The notes beneath the pieces were generated by a model, which was given only the letters and a program-made list of their open reading frames with translations, was not told where the DNA came from and did no database searches. A DNA stretch of 64,000 bases. Source: Jiangella endophytica (lineage in GTDB: Bacteria > Actinomycetota > Actinomycetes > Jiangellales > Jiangellaceae). The stretch is from NCBI RefSeq assembly GCF_003427025.1, contig NZ_QVAI01000001.1:1-64000 (forward strand). Direction: 5' to 3'. Made by a program: the position numbers and the translations under genes. How positions within the stretch are numbered: the first letter of the stretch is position 1; each line of letters begins with the position of its first letter. Below, in pieces: positions 17,305-25,373 of this stretch.

Positions 17305-17977
17305 CGTGGCCGCCCGGCCCGTCCGGCCCGTCCGGCGCGAGGTGGATGTGGATGTGCTGCTCGACGGCGTCCAGCACGGTCTCGCGATCGCCGGCGCGCA
17401 GCACGTCGAGCAGCTCCTGGTGCTGCCTGGCGACGTCGCCGGGGTCGGCGTGCGCCGGGGCGTCGCGGCGGAAGTACGCGCGCACCCGCGGCTGGATCGT
17501 CTTCCACATCTGCAGGCAGTGCCGCTGCTCGGAACGGGTGATGACCAGCTCGTGGAAGCGGATGTCGAGGTCGGCCAGCCGCTCGGCCTCGCCGTCGGCG
17601 GCCGCGACCAGCATGTCGTCGACCAGCCGCTGCAGGGCGTCGAGGTCGTCGTCGGTCAGCTTGCCCAGCGCCTTGCCGAAGGCGAAGCGCTCCAGCGTGA
17701 TGCGGATCGGCACCAGCACCTGCTCGACCTCGTCCTGCGAGACGCCGAGCACCTCGCTGCCGCGGTACGGATAGGACGCGATCAGCCCCTCCTGCTCGAG
17801 CTGGCGCAGGGCCTCGCGGATGGGGGCGCGGCTGGTGCCCAGCTCGGCGGCGAGGTCGAGTTCGACCAGCCGGTCGCCCGGCTTGAGCCGGCCGCTGGTG
17901 ATCGCCTCGCGCAGGATCTCGGCGACGTGCTCGCGCCGCGACAGGCTCGGGACCCGTCGCAACCCCAGCCCGCTCAC
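17294..17977 (-). CDS. GntR-family (FadR/FCD type) repressor
   Basis: 227 residues from a GTG with GGAGG five bases upstream. The winged helix is RREHVAEILREAITSGRLKPGDRLVELDLAAELGTSRAPIREALRQLEQEGLI. The C-terminal all-helical FCD domain carries the metal/ligand-binding pattern DIRFHELVI, and the closing AVEQHIHIHL. Such proteins sense a carboxylated sugar or organic acid. It heads the leftward operon and faces the importer operon across 138 bp that contain a near-perfect palindrome, so it probably controls both arms. Confidence 0.92.
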   Translation of the reverse strand: MSGLGLRRVPSLSRREHVAEILREAITSGRLKPGDRLVELDLAAELGTSRAPIREALRQLEQEGLIASYPYRGSEVLGVSQDEVEQVLVPIRITLERFAFGKALGKLTDDDLDALQRLVDDMLVAAADGEAERLADLDIRFHELVITRSEQRHCLQMWKTIQPRVRAYFRRDAPAHADPGDVARQHQELLDVLRAGDRETVLDAVEQHIHIHLAPDGPDGPGGHDVG

Positions 17978-18030
17978 GGGTACCTCCGACCTCTGATGGC
18001 GTCCATGGCCATGATCCTAGAGCATATGAG

Positions 18031-18046
18031 CGACTGTCGACAATCG
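18031..18046. promoter_or_regulatory. Candidate GntR operator
   Basis: CGACTGTCGACAATCG is a 16-bp palindrome with one mismatched pair around a perfect TGTCGACA core. It sits in the divergent region 54 bp from the gntR start and 69 bp from the solute-binding-protein start. FCD-type GntR regulators commonly bind such TTGTNNACAA-like sites. Confidence 0.6.
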
Positions 18047-18115
18047 GCCGTCGACCCTGCTACGGTCCCGCTCTACGAAATCCACCGGTCATCCCGACGA
18101 ACCGAGGAGCCGACC

Positions 18116-19465
18116 ATGAACCTGCGTCACCGTGGGGCCGCGCTGGTCGCGGCGGGTGCCGTCGTCACCGCGCTGGCCGCGTGCAGCAGCAGCGAGTCCG
18201 CCCGCCCGGAGGAACCGGCGGCCGACGACGCCGCGGTTGCTGCCGCCGAGGAGGCCGCGCTCGCGGCCGCCGGCGGTGAGGAGCTCGGCGGCAGCGTGAC
18301 GATGCTCGGCGTGCTGGGCGGCGAGGAGCTCGACGCGTTCCTCAGCGTGGTCGCGCCGTTCGAGGACGCCACCGGCATCGAGGTGCGCTACGAGGGCACC
18401 CGCGACTTCGCCGCCGTCCTGCAGACCCGCGTCGACGGCGGCAACCCGCCCGACCTCGTCGCCACGCCGGCCATCGGCGAGATGGCGGCGCTGGCGGAGC
18501 AGGATGCGCTCGTCGACCTCCGGACGGTGGTCGACGACGCCGTGCTCACCGCGAACTACCCGGCCAGCATGCTCGAGACCGGGACCGCCGGCGGCGAGCT
18601 GTTCGGCCTGTACAACACCGTCAACCTGGGCGGGCTGATCTGGTACGACCCGAAGCGCTACGACGGGCCGACCGACCCGGCCAGCTGGGACGAGCTGCAG
18701 ACGTGGGCCCGCGAGAAAGCGGGCGCCGGTGAGACGCCGTGGTGTGTCGGGCTGGAGAGCGGCGCCGCCAGCGGCTGGCCGGCCGCGGACTTCATCGACG
18801 AGATCCTGCTCCGCCAGGCCGGCCCGGAGTTCCACCGGGCCTGGCGCGAGGGAGCCGAGCCGTGGACGTCGCCGCAGGTCGAGCAGGCCTACGAGACATA
18901 CGGCGAGATGATCGCCGACGGCATGGTCTACGGCGGCACGACGACGGTGCTCAGTACGGACTTCTCCCAGGCCGCCAACCCGATGTTCGCGCCGGAGCCT
19001 GGCTGCTACCTGCTCCAGCAGGCGACGTTCATGGGCGGCATCATCGCCGACGCGTTCCCCGACCTGGCGCCGGGCGAGGACCTCGACTTCTTCCCCGCGC
19101 CGGACTTCAGCCCGGAGCATCCGGGCATCCGATCGATCTCCGGCGAGATCCTCGGCCTGATCACCGAGACGCCGCAGGCGGCCGCGCTGACCCGGTACCT
19201 CGCGTCCACCGAGGCGGGGACGCTGATCGCCGCGACGGGCCGTTGGCTGTCGCCGAACGTGACGGTGCCGGCCGACGCCTACGAGGACCCGTTCCTGCGC
19301 CGCGCCAACGAGGTGCTGACCTCGGCGGAGGCGACCTATCCGCTGGGCAACTCGCTGATGCCGCAGACCGAGGTGGACGCGTTCTGGCAGTCCGGGCTGG
19401 CGTTCGCCCAGGACCCGGGTGATCTCACCGCGATCCTGCAGGGCATCGAGGACGCCCGGGGATGA
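18116..19465 (+). CDS. ABC sugar-binding lipoprotein (family 1 solute-binding protein)
   Basis: 449 residues; GAGGAG precedes the ATG. A signal peptide ends in the lipobox ALAAC (Cys near residue 23), followed by an acidic Ala-rich linker. The mature part starts VTMLGVLGGEELDAFLSVVAPFEDATGIEVRYEGT and has the family traits NPPDLVATPAIGEMAAL and a hinge segment PTDPASWDELQTWA. It captures a sugar or glycoside outside the cell for the two following permeases, with which it overlaps by 4 bp. Closest in style to AlgQ/ABC alpha-glucoside binders, but the ligand is unknown. Confidence 0.9.
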   Translation: MNLRHRGAALVAAGAVVTALAACSSSESARPEEPAADDAAVAAAEEAALAAAGGEELGGSVTMLGVLGGEELDAFLSVVAPFEDATGIEVRYEGTRDFAAVLQTRVDGGNPPDLVATPAIGEMAALAEQDALVDLRTVVDDAVLTANYPASMLETGTAGGELFGLYNTVNLGGLIWYDPKRYDGPTDPASWDELQTWAREKAGAGETPWCVGLESGAASGWPAADFIDEILLRQAGPEFHRAWREGAEPWTSPQVEQAYETYGEMIADGMVYGGTTTVLSTDFSQAANPMFAPEPGCYLLQQATFMGGIIADAFPDLAPGEDLDFFPAPDFSPEHPGIRSISGEILGLITETPQAAALTRYLASTEAGTLIAATGRWLSPNVTVPADAYEDPFLRRANEVLTSAEATYPLGNSLMPQTEVDAFWQSGLAFAQDPGDLTAILQGIEDARG

Positions 19466-20433
19466 TCGCCGACCGCATCGTTCTCACCCTGGCGGCGACG
19501 GCCGTGATCGTCGTCGCCGGCTGGGCCTACCTGCGCCTCGGCGACCGGGCCCTGGCGGCGCTGCCGCGCGGTGCGTACCGGCGGCTGGTGCCGTGGCTGT
19601 TCGCCGGCCCGGCCGTCGCCATGGTGCTGCTGGCGCTCGCCTTCCCCGCCGCCGTCACGGTCGGGTGGAGCTTCGTCGACGCCGACGGCGGGTTCGCGGG
19701 GTTCGCCAACTACGTGCAGACGCTGTCCGACGAGGTCACCCGCATCGCGCTGCGCAACACCGTCCTCTGGGTGGTGCTGCTGCCGTCGCTCGCGGTGCTG
19801 GTCGGGCTGGCCATCGCCGTGCTGGCCGAGCGGGTCCGCTACGGCGCGCTGGTCAAGGCCGCGCTCTTCCTGCCCATCGCGATCTCGGCCGTCGCGGCCG
19901 GGGTGATCTGGAGCTTCATGTACGACTACCAGCCGCCCGGCGCCGCGCAGACCGCGACCCTGAACGCCGTCGTGACGGCGCTGGGCGGCGAGCCGGTCGC
20001 GTGGATCGTCGACACCGCGACGAACAACTACGCGCTGATCGGCGCCACGCTGTGGACGCAGGCCGGGTTCGCGATGGTGATCTTCGACGCGGCGCTGCGC
20101 TCGGTGCCGGGTGAGCTGCTGGAGGCCGCCCGGCTGGACGGAGCGTCGGAGTGGAAGGCGTTCCGGCACGTCACACTGCCGTTCCTGGTGCCGACGGTCG
20201 TGGTCGTGGCGACGACGATGACGGTGACCGCGCTCAAGGCGTTCGACATCGTCTACGTGATGACCAACGGCAACTACGGCACCGACGTGCTGTCGACGGT
20301 CATGTACCGGGCGCTGTTCACGGCCAAGGACAACGGGCTGGCCGGCGCCGTCGCGACGATCCTCATGCTCACCGTCGTGCCGATCATGGTCTTCAACGTG
20401 CGGCAGTTCCGCCGCGAGACCGGGGTCGCGTGA
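19462..20433 (+). CDS. ABC sugar permease (MalF-like)
   Basis: 323 residues with an ATGA overlap to the upstream gene. Eight or so hydrophobic stretches can be seen: an extra N-terminal helix, then the six-helix core. The ATPase-contact EAA loop is EAARLDGASEWKAFRHVTLPFLVP. It forms a heterodimeric channel with the next gene product. No ATP-binding subunit is encoded in the locus, so a shared ATPase such as MsiK is assumed. Confidence 0.92.
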   Translation: MIADRIVLTLAATAVIVVAGWAYLRLGDRALAALPRGAYRRLVPWLFAGPAVAMVLLALAFPAAVTVGWSFVDADGGFAGFANYVQTLSDEVTRIALRNTVLWVVLLPSLAVLVGLAIAVLAERVRYGALVKAALFLPIAISAVAAGVIWSFMYDYQPPGAAQTATLNAVVTALGGEPVAWIVDTATNNYALIGATLWTQAGFAMVIFDAALRSVPGELLEAARLDGASEWKAFRHVTLPFLVPTVVVVATTMTVTALKAFDIVYVMTNGNYGTDVLSTVMYRALFTAKDNGLAGAVATILMLTVVPIMVFNVRQFRRETGVA

Positions 20434-21290
20434 TGGGGGCGGCACGGCTGCGGGCGGTGTGGTGGCGGCGGATCCCGGTGCACGTGGTCGTCGTGGGCGT
20501 CGCCGTGATCTGGGCGGTCCCGCTGCTCGGCCTGGTGGTCAGCGCGTTCCGGCCGTCGTGGGCGGTGCTGTCGTCGGGCTGGTGGGAGTCGTTCGCGCTG
20601 CCCGGCGACTACACGCTGGAGAACTACCGCCGGGTGCTCGACCGCGACGGCATGGCGTTGAGCCTGTTCAACAGTCTCGCGGTGGTGGTGCCGGCGACGG
20701 TGCTGACGGTGGCGCTCGGCGCGGCCGCGGCATACGCGCTGGCCGGGATGCGGTTCCGGCTGCGCAGCGCGGTGCTGCTGACGATCGTCGCGCTGATCAT
20801 CGTGCCGATCCAGATCACGCTGGTGCCGTTGCTGCGGGTGTTCAACCTGCTGGACCTCACCGGCAGCTTCCTCGGCATCTGGCTGGTGCACCTCGGCTTC
20901 GGGCTGCCGTTCGCGGTCTACCTGCTGCACAACTTCTTCGCCGCGATCCCGCGCGAACTGTTCGAGGCGGCCGAGATGGACGGCGCGAGCCGTGGCCAGA
21001 TCTTCTTCTCGATCGTGCTGCCGGTGGCCCGTCCCGCGCTGGCCGCGCTGGCCATCTTCGACTTCGTGTGGACGTGGAACGACCTGCTGGTCGCGCTGAT
21101 CTTCCTCGGCGGGTTCCGCGACGTCGCGCCGATGACCGTCGCGGTGTCGCAGCTGGTCGCGTCGCGCGGCGACGGCTGGGAGATCCTCACGTCCGCCGCC
21201 GTGCTCTCCGTGCTGGTGCCGATGGCCGTGTTCGTCGCGCTGCAACGGCACTTCGTCCGCGGCCTGCTGGCCGGCGTCTCGAAAGGATGA
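20433..21290 (+). CDS. ABC sugar permease (MalG-like)
   Basis: 285 residues. Its ATG overlaps the TGA of the upstream permease by one base. Six membrane helices and the EAA loop EAAEMDGASRGQIFFSIVLPVARPAL identify the MalG/CUT1 partner. It ends LQRHFVRGLLAGVSKG, the usual C-terminus of this subunit. Confidence 0.93.
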   Translation: MGAARLRAVWWRRIPVHVVVVGVAVIWAVPLLGLVVSAFRPSWAVLSSGWWESFALPGDYTLENYRRVLDRDGMALSLFNSLAVVVPATVLTVALGAAAAYALAGMRFRLRSAVLLTIVALIIVPIQITLVPLLRVFNLLDLTGSFLGIWLVHLGFGLPFAVYLLHNFFAAIPRELFEAAEMDGASRGQIFFSIVLPVARPALAALAIFDFVWTWNDLLVALIFLGGFRDVAPMTVAVSQLVASRGDGWEILTSAAVLSVLVPMAVFVALQRHFVRGLLAGVSKG

Positions 21291-21298
21291 CCTGACCC

Positions 21299-24238
21299 AT
21301 GACCTTGCGGATCGGCTTCGGCCGGACGGACCTCACCCCGCCGCTGGGCGTCGAGCTGGCCGGCTTCGGCCCGTTCCTGCGCCGCCGGGCCACGTCGGTG
21401 CACGCGCCGCTGTACGCGCGCGCCGTCGCGGTGACGGGCCCTGGAGCCGGCTCAGGCGGCGGCCGGTGGGTGCTGGTGAGCTGCGACCTGCTGGGGATCG
21501 CGGCCGACGTGGTCGACGACGTGGTCGCGCGGGTGGCCGACGCGACCGGCTGGCGGCCGGACGAGGTCGTCGTCCACGCCACTCACAACCACTCCGGTCC
21601 GGGGACCGTCGAGAACGTCGGCTGGGGCGCGCCGGACGAGCTGTACGTCGCCCGGCTGCCCGAGCTGATCGCGACGGCCGGCATCGCCGCGGTCGCCGCG
21701 CTGGCGCCGGCGACGGTGCGGGAGGCCGTCGTCCCGCTGGACGGGTTCGCGCACAACCGGATGCTGCCGCGGCGCGGGCTGACGAACGCGCGAGCGCTGG
21801 AGGGCAGCTGGACCGAGCCGGACCCGTCCCTGGTCGACCAGGGTGTGCACGTGCTGCGGGTCGACCACGACGGCGCGCTGGCCGGGTTCGTCGCGTCGTA
21901 CTCCTGCCATCCGGTGATCTGCTGCGAGGAGACGTCGGCCGTGCACGGCGACTTCCCTGGCGAGGCGCTGCGGATCGTCGAAGCTGCGCATCCGGGCGCG
22001 ACCGGCGTGTTCCTGCAGGGCGCGCTCGGCGACCTCAACCCGCTGTACGCGCACGGCCCGGCCGACGAGTCGCTGGTCGCGCTGGAGCTGTTCGCCGGCC
22101 GGTTCGCCGACGCCGTCTCGGCCGGGCTCGCGTCGGCCGCGCCGCTCGGCGCGGACTCCGTGGCGGTCGTCAAGCAGGAGATCCCGTACGAGCTGGCCCC
22201 GTACGACATCGACGAGCTGCGCCGACGCCGCGACAAGGCGTACGACGCGCTGGCCGCCGACCCGCAGGCCGGCGTCGCGTACGTGTCGCTGCGCCGCACC
22301 GTCGCCGCGCTCGAGGCCGGCCGGGACGTGCGGCGGCCGCTCTGGGTGCACGCGCTGCGGCTCGGCCCGCTGACCCTGCTCGGCTACAACGTCGAGGTCT
22401 TCCACGGCATCAAACGCCGGTTGGCCGACGCGCTGGGTGAGCACTGCCTGGTGTTGTCGACCACGAACGGCTGGCTGGGCTACGCGCCGACGCACGACGC
22501 GTACGAGGCCCCGGCCGATCCGTACCCCGCGTACGAGGTGCCGATCATCGCCTGTCACCTGCCGTTCCGTCCGGACATCGAGGACGACCTCGTGGCGGCG
22601 GGTGTGCGGGCGGCCGGTCTCGTCGCCGGCGCCGGCGACCCGGACTGGTGGCGCGGCGCCGTCGTCTACGAGTGCCACCTGCCCAGCTTCCGCGACGGGT
22701 CCGGCGACGGCATCGGCGACCTGGAAGGGCTGATCGAGGGCCTGGACTACCTGCGCGACCTGGGCGTCGACGCCGTCTGGACCGGGCCGTTCTACCGCTC
22801 GCCGCTGCTCGACCAGGGCTTCGACGTGTCCGACTACCTGGACGTCGAGCCGGTGTTCGGGACGCTGGAGACGTTCGACCGGCTGGTGGCCGCGGCGCAC
22901 GAGCGGGGCATCAGGGTGATCGTCGACTACATCCCGAACCACACGTCCGACCAGCACCCGTGGTTCGTCGCGTCGCGCTCGTCGCGCGACGACCCGAAGC
23001 GGGACTGGTACGTCTGGCGCGACGTGCCGAACAACTGGACCAGCGAGGCCGGCGGGTCGGTGTGGGAGTACGACGCGCCGACCGGGCAGTACTACCTGCA
23101 CTCGCACCTGGTCGAGCAGCCGGACCTGAACTGGCGGAACCCGCAGGTGCGGGCGGCGTTGCTGGACGTGCTGCGGTTCTGGCTGGACCGGGGCGCGGAC
23201 GGCGTGCGGATCGACGTCGCGCACATGCTGCTGAAGGACCCGGAGTTCCGCGACAATCCCGAGGCGCCCGGCGGGCACCACAACGAGTTCGACCTGCAGC
23301 ATCCCGACTTCGGCACCCAGCTGCACGTCCATGATCGGCGGCACCCGGACACCTTCGCCGCGCTGGCCGAGATCCGGGCGGTCGCCGACGAATACGCGGG
23401 CGGCCGCGTGACGATCGCCGAGATCGAGGCGATGCCGTGGCCGGACTGGGCCGAGTACTACGCCGCCGGCATGCACCTGCCGTTCCCGTTCCGGCTGCTG
23501 GAGACGCACTGGCGGGCCGACCTGCTGCGCGCGGAGCTGGAGGGGCTGTACGCGGCGCTGCCCGACGGCGCCTGGCCGATCGTCGCGTTGGGCAACCACG
23601 ACCGCGTCCGGCTGGCCACCCGGCTCGGCCGTCCGCAGGCGCGGGTCGCGGCTGTGCTGCTGCTCACCCTGGCCGCGACGCCGTGCCTGCTCTACGCCGA
23701 CGAACTGGGCATGACCGACCAGCCGGTGCCGTTGCAGCGCCAGCGCGACTACTTCGCCCGCACCCACGGCGGCGTGAGCCGCGACCCGTCGCGGACCCCG
23801 CTGCCCTGGACCGACGGCGTCAACGGCGGGTTCTCCTCCGCTGCCGAGTCGTCGCTGTGGTTGCCGGTGTCGCACGACGTCGCGACGCTCAACGCGGCCG
23901 CTCAGCTGGCCGATCCGGCGTCGATGCTGCGGCTGTACCGGGCGCTGACCCGGCTTCGGCATGCGTCGCCGGCACTGCGGCGCGGGTCGATCGCCTTCGC
24001 CGACGCGACGGCGTCGGTGCTCGCCTACACCCGCACCGCGGGGAGCGACCGGAAGCTCGTTCTGCTCAACCTGGCCGACCGGCCGGCGACGGTGCCGGTC
24101 GCGGTGACCGGCCGGGTGCTGGTGTCGACGGCTTCGCCCGGTGGCGCCCCGGCGCGCCGGGTGTCCGGGACGGAGTTCGTGCTGGCCGCCGACGAGGCGG
24201 TCGTCATCGACGTGGAGAGGGACCATGCGGATCACTGA
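21299..24238 (+). CDS. Fusion of neutral-ceramidase-like domain and GH13 glucosidase
   Basis: 979 residues in one open frame. Residues 1 to about 445 match the neutral/alkaline ceramidase-like amidohydrolase fold: IGFGRTDLTPPLGVELAGFG, zinc-ligand motif VVVHATHNHSGPG, SCHPV, HGDFPGE. From about 446 (DPDWWRGAVVYECHLPSF) a complete GH13 barrel follows: VDYIPNHTSDQHPW, GVRIDVAH (nucleophile Asp639), VTIAEIEAMP (acid/base Glu708), GNHDR (Asp768), plus a C-terminal beta domain. No signal peptide, so cytoplasmic. It may cleave an amide or ester and then a glucosidic bond of an imported glycoside. The two halves are normally separate genes. Confidence 0.85.
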   Translation: MTLRIGFGRTDLTPPLGVELAGFGPFLRRRATSVHAPLYARAVAVTGPGAGSGGGRWVLVSCDLLGIAADVVDDVVARVADATGWRPDEVVVHATHNHSGPGTVENVGWGAPDELYVARLPELIATAGIAAVAALAPATVREAVVPLDGFAHNRMLPRRGLTNARALEGSWTEPDPSLVDQGVHVLRVDHDGALAGFVASYSCHPVICCEETSAVHGDFPGEALRIVEAAHPGATGVFLQGALGDLNPLYAHGPADESLVALELFAGRFADAVSAGLASAAPLGADSVAVVKQEIPYELAPYDIDELRRRRDKAYDALAADPQAGVAYVSLRRTVAALEAGRDVRRPLWVHALRLGPLTLLGYNVEVFHGIKRRLADALGEHCLVLSTTNGWLGYAPTHDAYEAPADPYPAYEVPIIACHLPFRPDIEDDLVAAGVRAAGLVAGAGDPDWWRGAVVYECHLPSFRDGSGDGIGDLEGLIEGLDYLRDLGVDAVWTGPFYRSPLLDQGFDVSDYLDVEPVFGTLETFDRLVAAAHERGIRVIVDYIPNHTSDQHPWFVASRSSRDDPKRDWYVWRDVPNNWTSEAGGSVWEYDAPTGQYYLHSHLVEQPDLNWRNPQVRAALLDVLRFWLDRGADGVRIDVAHMLLKDPEFRDNPEAPGGHHNEFDLQHPDFGTQLHVHDRRHPDTFAALAEIRAVADEYAGGRVTIAEIEAMPWPDWAEYYAAGMHLPFPFRLLETHWRADLLRAELEGLYAALPDGAWPIVALGNHDRVRLATRLGRPQARVAAVLLLTLAATPCLLYADELGMTDQPVPLQRQRDYFARTHGGVSRDPSRTPLPWTDGVNGGFSSAAESSLWLPVSHDVATLNAAAQLADPASMLRLYRALTRLRHASPALRRGSIAFADATASVLAYTRTAGSDRKLVLLNLADRPATVPVAVTGRVLVSTASPGGAPARRVSGTEFVLAADEAVVIDVERDHADH

Positions 24239-25373
24239 CATCAAGGCGGCCGGGCTGCGCGGCGCGACCCCGAAGGGCGGCTGGGCGCGCGAGCTGGACC
24301 CGGACGACAACGTCCACACGCTGGTCGCCGTGCACACCGACGAGGGGGTCGTCGGCGTCGGCAGCGTGTTCTCCAGCGAGTCGCTGGTCCGCGCGGCGCT
24401 GGACCAACTGCGCCCGCTCGCCGTCGGCGCCGATCCTCGGGAGCCGGACCGGGTCAGCCAGATCCTGCACGAGAACACCTTCTGGCTGGGCCGCGGTGGC
24501 GCGATCACGCACGCCGTCAGCGGCGTCGACATCGCGCTGTGGGACATCCTCGGCCAGGTCACCGGGCTGCCCGTGAGCACGCTCCTGGGCGGGCGGTACC
24601 GCGAGCGGGTCCGGCCGTACGCGTCGGTCCTGATGGACGACCCGCCGGTGCTGAAGGACGACCTCGCCCGGCTGGTGGCGCTCGGGTTCACCGCGTTCAA
24701 GATCGGCTGGGGCTCGTTCGGCCGGGCGAGCGACGCGGTCGACGAGGAGATCGTGCGGGCCGCGCGCGAGACCGTCGGGCCGGACGCGCTGCTGGCCGTC
24801 GACGCCGGCGGGTCCGACGCGTTCTGGGCGCGCGGGCTGTCGTGGGCGGTGCGGACGGCGGACATGCTGGCCGGCTACGACGTCGCCTGGTTCGAGGAGG
24901 CGCTGCGCCCGGACGACGTCGACGGCTTCGCCGAGCTGCGGCGGCGCTCGCCGGTGCCGATCTCCGGCGGCGAGGTGCTGACCCGGCGGCAGGACTTCCA
25001 CCGGTTCCTCACCGCGGGCGCGTTCGACATCGTGCAGCCCGACACCACCAAGGGCGGCGGGCTCTCGGAGTCGCGCCGGGTGGCCTGGCTGGCCGCCGAG
25101 TTCGGCGTCGGGTTCGTCCCGCACGGCTGGAACACCGCCGTCGGGCTGGCCGCTGATCTGCAGCTGGCGGCGGCGCTGCCCGGCACCGAGCTGGTCGAGT
25201 ACAAGACCGGGTCGGCCTACATCGACGAACTGGCCGCGGGCGGCTTCGCGCTGGACGCCGACGGCCTGCTGCCGGTGCCGTCGACGCCGGGGCTGGGCCT
25301 GCGGCTCGACGACGACGCGTTGGAGCGGTACGCGCCGGGCCACGACCTGTTCGCGCCGGGGGCTGGTCGATGA
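24225..25373 (+). CDS. Enolase-superfamily (mandelate racemase type) sugar acid dehydratase
   Basis: 382 residues; starts 14 bp inside the end of the fusion gene with GGAGAGGG upstream. The capping domain is followed by a barrel with AFKIGWGSFG (lysine of strand 2, but the second Lys of a KxK motif is Gly), metal ligands in AVDAGG, WFEEAL and SGGEVL, and the catalytic His in VPHGWNTAVG. Members of this subgroup dehydrate sugar acids such as aldonates. It would act on the acid made by the dehydrogenases of the other arm. Confidence 0.9.
   Translation: MRITDIKAAGLRGATPKGGWARELDPDDNVHTLVAVHTDEGVVGVGSVFSSESLVRAALDQLRPLAVGADPREPDRVSQILHENTFWLGRGGAITHAVSGVDIALWDILGQVTGLPVSTLLGGRYRERVRPYASVLMDDPPVLKDDLARLVALGFTAFKIGWGSFGRASDAVDEEIVRAARETVGPDALLAVDAGGSDAFWARGLSWAVRTADMLAGYDVAWFEEALRPDDVDGFAELRRRSPVPISGGEVLTRRQDFHRFLTAGAFDIVQPDTTKGGGLSESRRVAWLAAEFGVGFVPHGWNTAVGLAADLQLAAALPGTELVEYKTGSAYIDELAAGGFALDADGLLPVPSTPGLGLRLDDDALERYAPGHDLFAPGAGR

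Noticed and set aside
21452-24865. Antisense open frame of about 1137 codons
   Set aside because: It mirrors the ceramidase/GH13 gene, which has clear catalytic motifs; the antisense protein has none.
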